From JAKFWF01 sp963741505 (GTDB lineage: Bacteria > Pseudomonadota > Alphaproteobacteria > Rhizobiales > Hyphomicrobiaceae), in the NCBI GenBank assembly GCA_963741505.1, contig CAVUIJ010000014.1, forward strand, positions 1 through 64,000: a stretch of DNA of 64,000 nt. The letters run 5' to 3'. Numbering within the stretch: position 1 is the stretch's first letter; each line of letters opens with the position of its first letter. The translations under genes were made by a program, and so were the position numbers. Of this stretch, positions 17,945 through 25,580 are shown piece by piece. Below the pieces are notes generated by a model. That model did not search any database, was not told the DNA's origin, and saw only the letters and a list, made by a program, of their open reading frames with translations.

Positions 17945-18187
17945 TCAGCTCCAGGAATTGCCGGCGCCGCCCAGCGGATATGTGATGGTATCGGCGAGGC
18001 CGCAGGCGGTACAGGTGAGCCCGAACCAGGCGGTATAGGGCCGCGCCGACCGATCGACGATCGTGAGGCCTGGCGCCCCGCACAGTGGACATCGCAATGG
18101 CTCGTGCGGCGCCTGCTGCCAGGCGGCAATCGCGGCCAGTGCCGCTGTCATCGCCTCCGGCGGTAGTTTCGGCGCAGCATCACTCAT
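17945..18187 (-). CDS. Small zinc-ribbon protein of unknown function between apt and mtnA
   Basis: An 80-residue protein with a helical N-terminal third and a two-CxxC zinc ribbon: CPLC at 33-36 and CTAC at 59-62, separated by a hydrophobic strand-rich segment (TAWFGLTC). The C-terminus ends TITYPLGGAGNSWS. No catalytic motif is visible. Its ATG begins 1 bp after the apt stop and its stop lies 5 bp before the mtnA start, so expression is tightly linked to methylthioadenosine/adenine salvage. It may be a partner or regulator of those enzymes, but this is inference from position only. Frame choice is supported by the tight spacing on both sides. Confidence 0.72.
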   Translation of the reverse strand: MSDAAPKLPPEAMTAALAAIAAWQQAPHEPLRCPLCGAPGLTIVDRSARPYTAWFGLTCTACGLADTITYPLGGAGNSWS

Positions 18188-18188
18188 T

Positions 18189-18725
18189 TCAGTGGCCGTC
18201 GTAGGCGACAATGGCGTGCGCCTCGACACCATGCGAGCGCAGCAACTTCATGCCGCCGAGCTCCGGCAGGTCGACGACAAATGTTGCACCAGCGACGATG
18301 CCCTCGATGCGCGAGATCAGCTTGACCGCAGCCTCGGCGGTGCCACCGGTCGCGATCAGGTCGTCGACGATCAGTATCCGCTCGCCCTTCTTCATGGCAT
18401 CGAGGTGTACCTCGATCGTATCGACGCCGTATTCCAGGGTGTACTGCTGGCCGATCGTGGTCCAGGGCAGCCTGCCCTTTTTGCGGATCGGGATGAAGCC
18501 GCAGCCAAGCTTGTCGGCCACGGCACCGCCGAAAATGAAGCCGCGCGCCTCGATCCCGGCGACCGCGTCGATCCGCTGAGCAGCGAACGGCGCGGCCATG
18601 GCGGTGACTGCGGCCTTGAAGCCCGCGGCATCGCGCATCAGGGTCGTGACGTCGCGGAACATGATGCCGGGCTTGGGATAGTCCGGGATGGTCCTTATCA
18701 GTCGCCTAACCTCGTCGACAAGCAT
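18189..18725 (-). CDS. apt: Adenine phosphoribosyltransferase
   Basis: Salvages adenine with PRPP to AMP in the cytoplasm. The PRPP-binding motif ILIVDDLIATGGTA is at 117-130. The family's N-terminal signature IPDYPKPGIMFRDVTTLM (13-30) and the EARGFIFGGAVA segment are both clear. The ATG at 18725 gives 178 residues; an upstream in-frame ATG at 18770 adds a cysteine-containing leader not found in the family. First gene of the apt - zinc ribbon - mtnA operon, whose partner mtnP releases the adenine. A divergent gene for a membrane protein starts 75 bp away. Confidence 0.96.
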   Translation of the reverse strand: MLVDEVRRLIRTIPDYPKPGIMFRDVTTLMRDAAGFKAAVTAMAAPFAAQRIDAVAGIEARGFIFGGAVADKLGCGFIPIRKKGRLPWTTIGQQYTLEYGVDTIEVHLDAMKKGERILIVDDLIATGGTAEAAVKLISRIEGIVAGATFVVDLPELGGMKLLRSHGVEAHAIVAYDGH

Positions 18726-18799
18726 CACAAACGACCTCGCATCCGCCAAATTCGCGGCGCAAAATAGCAATATTCTGGGATCAGCGATAGAATACGCGC

Positions 18800-19327
18800 A
18801 TGACAGAAAAGCAAATCACCGACCCTCGGTTATCGAGCGCCATCGCCCGTCAGCGCGGCGAGGACGAGCAACCCGCAGCAACGGCCCCGGGAGTTCGAGA
18901 AACGACGAGTGGAGCTGCACCGATGAGCGACGCACACATGGCCCTGGCCGATGGCGGCCCCGATGACCTGCCACGGACGTTTCGGCGGGAACGGGATGCC
19001 CAGCGCGAGGCTCGCGAGCGGGAGGCGCGGGAACGGGCGGCGATTGATCATGCGTTCGCGCCACCGCCTGAACCAGCATTCGCACCGGAAGTCGGCGCTG
19101 GAGACCCCTACGCACCCGTGGCCTACCCGCCGCCGGTGCCATCCGGCGTCGTCACGTCGCTGGAAATCCCGTTTGCGCAACTGGTGACGTTCTTCCTCAA
19201 GGCGCTGTTTGCGGCGCTGCCCGCGATCATCCTGCTCGGCGTGATGCTGTGGTGCATGGGCCAGATCCTGACCACCTACTTCCCGGCGCTGCTCAAGATG
19301 AAGATCCTGATCACGTTCCCCAATTGA
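18800..19327 (+). CDS. Hypothetical C-terminally membrane-anchored protein
   Basis: A 175-residue protein with an unusual layout: a polar N-terminus, a strongly charged helix at about 58-82 (FRRERDAQREAREREARERAAIDHAF), a proline-rich linker at 85-118, and a hydrophobic region at about 122-170 (FFLKALFAALPAIILLGVMLWCMGQILTTYF) sufficient for one or two membrane segments. It ends with KMKILITFPN. No known domain is recognised. It is divergent from apt and convergent with the rhodanese gene. The amphipathic Arg/Glu helix could be a coiled coil. Coding is supported by the coherent domain architecture; function is unknown. Confidence 0.65.
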   Translation: MTEKQITDPRLSSAIARQRGEDEQPAATAPGVRETTSGAAPMSDAHMALADGGPDDLPRTFRRERDAQREAREREARERAAIDHAFAPPPEPAFAPEVGAGDPYAPVAYPPPVPSGVVTSLEIPFAQLVTFFLKALFAALPAIILLGVMLWCMGQILTTYFPALLKMKILITFPN

Positions 19328-19332
19328 CGCGA

Positions 19333-19740
19333 CTATGGCTGCGCGGCGCCGGGGTCGAACGGCCCACCCGCTTTCTTCCAGGCGCCGAAGCCACCGATGA
19401 CGTGGGCGACCGGCTTCAGCCCCATGTCCTGCGCGACCTTGGTCGCCAGTGCCGAGCGCAGACCACCGGCGCAGAAGAATATGAACTCCCTATCCTCGCC
19501 GAAAACCGGCTTGAAATAAGGGCTCGCCGGGTCAATCCAGAATTCCAGCATGCCGCGCGTGCAGGAAAAGGCGCCGGGCACTTTGCCCTCGCGTTCGAGC
19601 TCGCGCGGATCGCGGATGTCGACCAGCATCACGTCGCCGCGCTTCGCGCGCTCGATTGCATCTTCAGCCGAGTACTCCTTGATGGCGGCCTTGGCGGCCT
19701 CGACCATTGAGTTGACGCTGCGGGTGATCGTCTGTGGCAT
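19333..19740 (-). CDS. Single-domain rhodanese (sulfurtransferase)
   Basis: A 135-residue rhodanese-like protein that would transfer sulfane sulfur via a persulfidated cysteine. Family features are DVMLVDIRDPRELEREGKVPGAF, then the active-site loop FFCAGGLRS containing the catalytic cysteine, and LKPVAHVIGGFGAWKKAGGP. The start at 19740 (MPQTITRSVNSMVEAAKAA) leaves a helical extension before the rhodanese fold; a longer frame to 19824 has no family support. It has no signal peptide and is probably cytoplasmic. It converges with the membrane protein gene only 5 bp away. Confidence 0.9.
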   Translation of the reverse strand: MPQTITRSVNSMVEAAKAAIKEYSAEDAIERAKRGDVMLVDIRDPRELEREGKVPGAFSCTRGMLEFWIDPASPYFKPVFGEDREFIFFCAGGLRSALATKVAQDMGLKPVAHVIGGFGAWKKAGGPFDPGAAQP

Positions 19741-19853
19741 CGCCTGCACTCCGTGACGGTTCGTTGACGCGAATTTGATACGGCCGTCGCGGAATTGCCA
19801 GTGCAATCCACTCATCGAACGCAAGACGCCCTAGAACGGCCGGTTTGTCGGGG

Positions 19854-20150
19854 CTAGTACCCGAAATCACACATGGATAGTACACCTGATCGCGGCACCA
19901 CGAGGCGATCCGCCAGGAGCGCGCCGAAGAGCGTAGCCCGGACTACGGTCGAGGCGCGCGTCATGCTGGAAGCATGCGGTCCGCATGACGCGGGCGCCCG
20001 TGGGCCGCGACCTAAGCGGGCGATCGAGGATGCTCGCCGGCCAGGAGCGACGCGCAGGCCGATGTTGCCCCATCGGACAAGCGGCGCGACGCCGCCGGCG
20101 AGCATCCTCGATCGTCATGTGTGCTATCCATGTGTGATTCCGGGTACTAG
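19854..20150. mobile_element. MITE-like palindromic element, copy 1
   Basis: A 297-bp element bounded by CTAG on each side, with terminal inverted repeats CTAGTACCCGAAATCACACA and its near-perfect complement at 20131-20150 (one mismatch over 27 bp). It has no transposase frame. Inside is a conserved folded core (19919-19959: GCGCGCC...CGTAG/CTACG...GGCGCGC), a 10-bp inverted repeat (19957-19966 / 19983-19992), and a further perfect 20-bp inverted repeat (20021-20040 / 20095-20114) absent from copy 2. The CTAG junctions are compatible with a TA duplication as made by several DDE transposase families. It is followed 11 bp later by a lipoprotein gene. Confidence 0.8.
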
Positions 20151-20161
20151 ATTATGCCTCG

Positions 20162-20641
20162 ATGAGATCCGATTCCAGCCGCCGCGGTCGCCAACCGTTA
20201 CCAGTCACCCTGCTCGTTGCGGCCGGGACGATGATCGGGGCTTGCTCACAGAATTCGGGCTCGAACCTGGCACCGCAGATCGGCCAGAAATCGCCCGACA
20301 CCTACCAGCCGGGCCAGCCCTACCAGCTCAGCAAGGACGAGCTGGCGCTCGACTGCAAGCACCTCACCGGCCGCATGCAGGTGCGCATCCTGCAGATCCG
20401 CGATGCCGAGGTCCGGGGCGGCACCAGTGTCATCGCCCGCACGGCGCAATCGGCGACGACGCCGATCTTGGGCGGCACCACACGCGGCGCCGACCCGGCC
20501 GCCGACACTGCCAGGGACCGCGCCGTGCTGGAGGCGATGAACCGGCAACTGGCCGCCAAGAACTGCGCCACGTTCGACCTTGATAGCGAACTTCAGCCGC
20601 GCTCGTTCCGCGACACGCCAACTCCAATTCCGCGAAGGTAG
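20162..20641 (+). CDS. Putative small lipoprotein
   Basis: A 159-residue protein with an arginine-rich n-region (MRSDSSRRGRQPLP), a hydrophobic stretch LLVAAGTMIGAC, and a lipobox cysteine at 28, so it is probably lipidated and exported. The mature part has two cysteines (C64 and C135) that could form a disulfide, and a region rich in Ala, Thr and Arg without a known domain. Comparable small lipoproteins of unknown function are widespread in Bradyrhizobium-like genomes. The start lies 11 bp from the end of a palindromic element, so its promoter must be inside or beyond that element. Convergent with the VOC protein gene. Confidence 0.7.
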   Translation: MRSDSSRRGRQPLPVTLLVAAGTMIGACSQNSGSNLAPQIGQKSPDTYQPGQPYQLSKDELALDCKHLTGRMQVRILQIRDAEVRGGTSVIARTAQSATTPILGGTTRGADPAADTARDRAVLEAMNRQLAAKNCATFDLDSELQPRSFRDTPTPIPRR

Positions 20642-20649
20642 GTTGGTGC

Positions 20650-21051
20650 TCAAGCGCCGCGATGACAGACCGCCTCGATGCGGTTGCCGTCGGGATCGCG
20701 CAGGAAGGCTGCATAGTAGGACGCATGATAGTGCGGCCTGAGGCCGGGCGCTCCGTCGCAGCTGCCACCGCTGGCGAGCCCCGCGGCATGAAACGCGTCG
20801 ACTGCGGCGCGGCTCGGTGCCCGGAAGCACCAGTGCCGGCCCGGCGCATCGAAGGCTGCCGGCGCCGCCCCCGCCTGCCGCCGTATCGTGAGATACGTAT
20901 TTTGATCGTCAATTGCCGAATTGCGGATGCCGTAGCCAACCGCATCGACCTCGCGCCAGACGCAGGCAACGGCGAGTGCCGCCATCACCGCGTCCCAGAA
21001 CGGCATTGCGCGCGCGGTATCGCTGACGGTGATCGAGACATGATCGAGCAT
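20650..21051 (-). CDS. VOC-family (glyoxalase/bleomycin-resistance-type) protein
   Basis: A 133-residue single-module VOC protein starting MLDHVSITVSDTARAMPFWDAVM. The final strand carries the family's metal ligand region YYAAFLRDPDGNRIEAVCH, with Glu in RIEAV and His3 as likely ligands. The ATG at 21051 is preferred because the frame upstream overlaps the TetR gene and has no VOC features. Substrate unknown; such proteins are often lyases, or thiol-transferases for electrophile detoxification. It lies 11 bp after the TetR gene in the same direction and may share its transcript. Confidence 0.8.
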   Translation of the reverse strand: MLDHVSITVSDTARAMPFWDAVMAALAVACVWREVDAVGYGIRNSAIDDQNTYLTIRRQAGAAPAAFDAPGRHWCFRAPSRAAVDAFHAAGLASGGSCDGAPGLRPHYHASYYAAFLRDPDGNRIEAVCHRGA

Positions 21052-21062
21052 GTGCACTATTT

Positions 21063-21752
21063 CTACCTCTTGCGACGCATCCAGGCGGCGAGACGCTTGG
21101 TGCCGGCCGGCGTCAACGCGCCAGCCATCAGGATATCGGTGTTCTCGCGGATGTAGCTGTCGAGTGTCAGCCGCGACTTGAAGTACCAGCTCTTCAGCGC
21201 CCAGGCGTGCGCCATCATCACGATGTGGTAGACGAGCACGTCGAGATCGACCTTGCGGACGAGGCCGGCGCGCATGCACGCCTTGAGTTCGGCCGCGATC
21301 AGCGCGTTGGTCTCGGTCTCTTTCCGCTGAATCACTTGGCGGCGCGATCGCGTCAGAGATTTGGTCGAACGGTATGCCAGCACAGCGCCGGCACGATGCC
21401 GGTCGATCACCCGGCAATAGGCCTCGATCGATGTCACCAGCCGGCCGATCGGGTCATCGACGCCGATCAGCGACTTCGGAATCTCGCGGGCATAGGCATC
21501 GATGACGTCGAGCAGGACGAGCAACAGCACGTCCTCCTTCTCGCGCACATATTGATAGACGAGGCCGGAACTGATACCCGCCAACTTGGCGATATCCTTG
21601 ATCGTCGTGCGATAGAAGCCCTGGGTCGAGAACAGCTCGGTCGCCGCCGCCACGATCTGGCTGCGTCGCTTCTGCACCAATACGGGGTCCTCGACGATGG
21701 CGGTGACGTTGGCATCGAGGTCAGCGGTTCTTGGCCCGGCTTGATCGGTCAT
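21063..21752 (-). CDS. TetR/AcrR-family transcriptional regulator
   Basis: A 229-residue regulator. The N-terminal helix-turn-helix (IVAAATELFSTQGFYRTTIKDIAKLAGISSGLVYQYVREKEDVLLLVL) is a textbook TetR domain at about 33-80, and the C-terminal part is a helical ligand-binding/dimerisation domain. It is encoded downstream of an enoyl-CoA hydratase and an acyl-CoA ligase, with a 28-bp gap, so it probably controls that acyl-CoA catabolic operon in response to an acyl-CoA or aromatic-CoA intermediate. The effector is inferred from position. No operator palindrome could be identified in the visible spacers. Confidence 0.9.
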   Translation of the reverse strand: MTDQAGPRTADLDANVTAIVEDPVLVQKRRSQIVAAATELFSTQGFYRTTIKDIAKLAGISSGLVYQYVREKEDVLLLVLLDVIDAYAREIPKSLIGVDDPIGRLVTSIEAYCRVIDRHRAGAVLAYRSTKSLTRSRRQVIQRKETETNALIAAELKACMRAGLVRKVDLDVLVYHIVMMAHAWALKSWYFKSRLTLDSYIRENTDILMAGALTPAGTKRLAAWMRRKR

Positions 21753-21780
21753 GGCGGACGGCGTCCAGGTTTCAAGCGGA

Positions 21781-22536
21781 TCACTTGCGCGCGGCGAAGA
21801 AGGCGGCGATGCGTTCGCGCGCTTCCTGCGTCTCCATCAAAGTGAGCGGCTTGTCGATCTCGCGGGCGAAGCCGTCGACGGCGGGGTCGAGGGCAGCGGC
21901 CATGCAATCCTTGGCTGCGATCAGCGCCGGGCGGGCGAGGCCGGCGACGCGCTCGGCAACTTCGGCAACCTTGGCCTCGAGATCGCCGGGCAAGACCACC
22001 CATTGCACGACGCCGAGACGTTCGGCTTCGGTACCGTCGATCACTTCGCCACCGAGGATCATGCGCGCCGCAACACCTGGACCGACGAGGCGTGGCAGTC
22101 GCTGGGTGCCACCGGCGCCCGGGATCATGCCGATGCGCGCCTCGGGCAGGCCGACCTTGGCTGTAGTGGTCGCGACGCGCATGTCACACGACAGCGCCAG
22201 TTCGAGCCCACCGCCGAGCGCCGGGCCGGCGATGGCCGCGATCGTCACCGCCTCGAATTTCTCCAGCCGGTTGTAGACCGAATGCAGCGCCTTGACGTAG
22301 TCGACCATTTCGGCGGTGCCGTTCGGCTTTGAAAAGTAGCCCTGGATCATCGCCAGATCGGCACCCGCCGAAAAGCACTTCTGATCGCTCTTGATGACGA
22401 TCGCGGTGGGCTTTGCCTTGTCGATCTCGTCGAGGGCGCCGTTCAGTGCCTCGATGAAGGCATGGTCGATGGCATTGACCGGCGGCCGGCTCATCAGGAT
22501 CGTGGCGATGGCGCCCGATTGCGTCACTTTGATCAT
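21781..22536 (-). CDS. Enoyl-CoA hydratase/isomerase family protein
   Basis: Crotonase-fold enzyme of 251 residues, likely acting on an acyl-CoA intermediate. The CoA-binding and oxyanion motifs are present: SAGADLAMIQ and the IAAIAGPALGGGLELALSCDMRVA segment, then LPEARIGMIPGAGGTQRLPRLVG, where the Glu in PEARIG corresponds to a catalytic glutamate of true hydratases. Its ATG overlaps the TGA of the upstream acyl-CoA ligase gene (ATGA), so the two are translationally coupled. The substrate cannot be assigned. Because the upstream ligase is frameshifted and the dehydrogenase is a remnant, the pathway here may no longer work as a unit. Confidence 0.9.
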   Translation of the reverse strand: MIKVTQSGAIATILMSRPPVNAIDHAFIEALNGALDEIDKAKPTAIVIKSDQKCFSAGADLAMIQGYFSKPNGTAEMVDYVKALHSVYNRLEKFEAVTIAAIAGPALGGGLELALSCDMRVATTTAKVGLPEARIGMIPGAGGTQRLPRLVGPGVAARMILGGEVIDGTEAERLGVVQWVVLPGDLEAKVAEVAERVAGLARPALIAAKDCMAAALDPAVDGFAREIDKPLTLMETQEARERIAAFFAARK

Positions 22537-24156
22537 GGTTTGCTAGCGTCCTTTGTCTCGTTCAACTTCTGACGAATCAGAAACTTCTGGATTTTGCCGC
22601 TCGGCGTTGTCGGCAGGCTCGGCCAGACCTCGAGGCGCTCAGGCATTTTGAAGCGAGCCACGCCTCTGCCCTCGAGGTAGCCCGAGACCTCGTCGAGCGT
22701 CAGTGTGCAGCCAGGCTTCAAGACCAGCACGGCACAGGCGGTTTCGCCCAGTCGCGGATGCGGAATGGCGACAAGTGCAGCAGCCCGTACCGAGGGATGG
22801 CCGAGCAGGTAGTCCTCGACCTCGCGCACCGAAATGTTCTGGCCGCCGCGGATGATGATGTCCTTCAGGCGGCCGACGATGCGCAGCGAGCCATCCGGCA
22901 ACAGTCGTCCGAGGTCGCCGGAGCGATACCAGCCGACGGCATCGAAATCCTTGGCGGTGAGTTGCGGCTCGCCAAGATAGCCGATGAACGTATTTGGCCC
23001 GCGCGAGCGCTCCTCGCCGATCTCGCCGGCCGGCAGCGGTTGCCCATCTTCGCCGGTGATCATTACCTCGATACCAGCCAGCGGGCGGCCGTCGCACAGC
23101 CAAGCATTCTCGATCGGGTCTTGCGGGTGCACGACGGTGTGCGGCGGGCTTTCGGTGGCGCCATAAATCGACAGTACCCGCAAGCCCAAGCCGGTGGCGC
23201 GCCGCACCAGCGGCTCCGGCACCGGTGCACCCCCGCAAAGGAAATAGCGCAAGTCGGGCAGACTCGTGTCCGATGGCGGCAATTGCGCCCGAGATATCGG
23301 CAAGGAACGGCGTCGCACCCATGGTCCAGCTGCAGCGGTGCTCGCGCATCTGGCGGGCCGCCGCCTCGCCAGTGAAGATATCGAGCAGCGATAGCGTGCC
23401 GCCGGTCATCAGCGTCATGACCACCCCGTGCAGGAAGCCGGTCGCGTGCGAGATTGGCGACGCCATGAATGCAATGTCATTGGCGTCGATGGCCAGTGCC
23501 GACGCCATCGCACGCTCGCCGAACACAATCGTGTTGTGGGTGTGCACCGCCCCCTTAGGCCGCGACTCGGTGCCGGAGGTGAACAGCACCGCGGCCGGGT
23601 CGTCCGCGGAAATTCCCGGCGTCATGGGCGCCGGCGCATGCGCCAGGACATCGGCCAGTGGCACGCCGACGTCCTTCGCACCGTCACCGATGCGAATGAT
23701 AGGCAGATCGCGAATATCAGCAGTGCTGATCGCCGCCACCATCTCGGTAAAATCGACGCTGCGGAAGTGACCGGGGATGAAGAGTGCCTTGCTGCGGCAT
23801 TTGGCGAGCGCGAATTCGAGATCGGCTCGGCCATAGGCGGTCGGCACCGGATTGACCACAGCGCCCAAGCGCAGCACGCCGAGGTACACCGCAACCGTCT
23901 GCCACCAGTTCGGCAGACAGGCGGTGACGATATCGCCGCGGCCGATGCCGAGCCCGGCCAGATAACCCGTGGTCGCCGCCGCGTGAGCGACGAGATCGCG
24001 ATAGCTGATGGCGGCCCCCGAAGCATCACGGATGGCCACCTTCGCCGGGTTCGCAGTCGCCGCGCGCTCGATCAGCCCCGGGATCGTATCGCCGCGCCAA
24101 TAGCCGGCGGCATGATATTGGCGCGCGCGTTCACGATCGGGCTCGGGGAAATGCAT
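22533..24156 (-). pseudogene. Acyl-CoA synthetase (AMP-binding), broken by one frameshift
   Basis: An ANL-superfamily CoA ligase of about 540 residues can be read across two frames. The N-terminal part (MHFPEPDRERARQYH... to ISGAIAAIGHE) contains the P-loop LFTSGTESRPKG. The C-terminal part resumes with LPDLRYFLCGGAPVPEPL and holds YGATES, the hinge GWYRSGDLGR...GRLKDIIIRGGQNIS, and the catalytic lysine region TPSGKIQKFLI. One extra base at 23262 (an A on the plus strand) explains the shift: removing it gives the smooth sequence GHELPDLRYF. It resembles aliphatic, cyclohexanecarboxylate and aryl-acid CoA ligases. The stop overlaps the start of the hydratase gene. Either a real inactivation or a consensus error. 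Confidence 0.88.
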
Positions 24157-24488
24157 CAGCCGCCCCCTGATGTCGGACTGGCGGCGCGGCTAGCCGGAGT
24201 CGGACCCAGCTTGGAATTGGGCGCGTCAATGTCGGAATGTGCCGCAAAACCGATGCCCGATCGCCCAGGCCGCGTCGGCTCCTCGATCAGCACGGCGGCG
24301 GCGCCGTGGGCCTCCGGCATATTGACGCACCGCCGACCCTGCTTGCCGGCCCGCTGCCGCCTTGAGCGCAGTGCCACGCCCTTCTTCTCCCGCCGGCGAT
24401 GATCGGGCGCCACTTCACGCTCGAAGAATTTTCGCGCGGCGTCGCGCAGCATGTCGTGCTCGGTTGAAGAAAAGTTGCGGATGAGCAT
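24156..24488 (-). pseudogene. Acyl-CoA dehydrogenase N-terminal remnant
   Basis: The frame from the ATG at 24488 begins MLIRNFSSTEHDMLRDAARKFFEREVAPDH, a typical acyl-CoA dehydrogenase N-terminal helical domain. It then shows VNMPEAHG and LIEE...GIGFAAHSDI, which correspond to the family's VNxPExYGG and the following helix. Between these pieces residues are missing, and the frame ends after about 110 residues, where a normal enzyme has about 380. Everything after the N-terminal domain is gone, and the remnant abuts the acyl-CoA ligase (stop and start overlap). It probably once supplied the dehydrogenation step of the same acyl-CoA pathway. Confidence 0.78.
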
Positions 24489-24755
24489 CGGCTGCTTTGC
24501 TCCGGCCGCATTTCGCATCGACGCGACGCGCTCGAAAAAGCCTATTGACTGGCTATTCAATCAATCACATCCTCGTTGTCAAGAGGTGGACCTGCCCGAC
24601 GTCCTGTGGCAGCTTCCAAGAAAAGCCGAAACGGCGCCCACAACGGGCGAAAGGGGAGAGGAAGCGATGTTTCCAGGCTCGACGTGCCGCGGCACGAGGC
24701 CGAATTCATTGGGTTTGGTGACTTGCGTCGAATGCTGCGACGGAGCACGGCTGCA

Positions 24756-25580
24756 ATGAACGCCGCTGCTGCTGTGACCCCGATCCTCGAACTCGACAAC
24801 GTCAGCCTGCGGTTCGGCGGCGTCCGCGCCATGACCGACATCAGCGCCAGGATTTTGCCTGGCGAGCTGTACTCCATCATCGGTCCGAACGGCGCCGGCA
24901 AGACCTCGACCCTCAACTGCATCTCCGGCCGCTATCGCCCGACCGCCGGGCGCATACTTCACAAGGGCCGCGACATCACCCGCCTCGGCGCGAACAAGCG
25001 CGCCGATATGGGCATCGGCCGAACCTTCCAGAACCTCGCCCTGTTCAGCGGCATGACAGTGCTCGACAATATCATGATCGGCCGGCACCATCTGATGAAG
25101 ACGGGCTTCGCGCGCGGCATGACCTACTGGATCGGCGGCGCCCAGCGTGAGGAGGCGGAGCACCGCGCCGCGGTCGAGGAGATCATCGACTTTCTCGAGA
25201 TCCAGGATATCCGCAACGAGCACGCCGGAACGCTGTCCTACGGCCTGCGCAAGCGCGTTGAGCTCGCTCGCGCGATCGCCCTTAAACCCGAGGTGATCCT
25301 GCTCGATGAGCCGATGGCCGGCATGAACCTCGAGGAGAAGGAGGACATGGCCCGCTACATCAACGACCTCAACGAGGAATGGGGCATGACGGTGGTGATG
25401 ATCGAGCACGACATGGGCGTCGTCATGGACCTGTCGCACCGCCTCATGGTGCTCGATTTCGGCCGCAAGATTGCGGAAGGGTTGCCGGACGAGATCAAGG
25501 TGAACGAGGACGTGAAGCGCGCCTATCTCGGCCAGGACCACGGCGTCATCGGCGCCGCGAAGGCGGAGCAGGCGGCATGA
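24756..25580 (+). CDS. Liv-type ABC transporter ATP-binding protein (LivG-like)
   Basis: ATPase of a branched-chain amino acid-type (HAAT) uptake system, 274 residues from the ATG at 24756. Walker A GPNGAGKT is at 43-50, Q-loop GRTFQNLALF, signature LSYGLRKR at 160-167 (a degenerate form of LSGGQ common in LivG), Walker B VILLDEP at 180-186, and H-loop IEHDMGVV. The frame upstream to 24576 has no family support. Its TGA overlaps the ATG of the acyl-CoA synthetase gene, and permease, binding-protein and second ATPase genes follow. Together with those neighbours it suggests uptake of an organic acid rather than an amino acid. Confidence 0.95.
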   Translation: MNAAAAVTPILELDNVSLRFGGVRAMTDISARILPGELYSIIGPNGAGKTSTLNCISGRYRPTAGRILHKGRDITRLGANKRADMGIGRTFQNLALFSGMTVLDNIMIGRHHLMKTGFARGMTYWIGGAQREEAEHRAAVEEIIDFLEIQDIRNEHAGTLSYGLRKRVELARAIALKPEVILLDEPMAGMNLEEKEDMARYINDLNEEWGMTVVMIEHDMGVVMDLSHRLMVLDFGRKIAEGLPDEIKVNEDVKRAYLGQDHGVIGAAKAEQAA

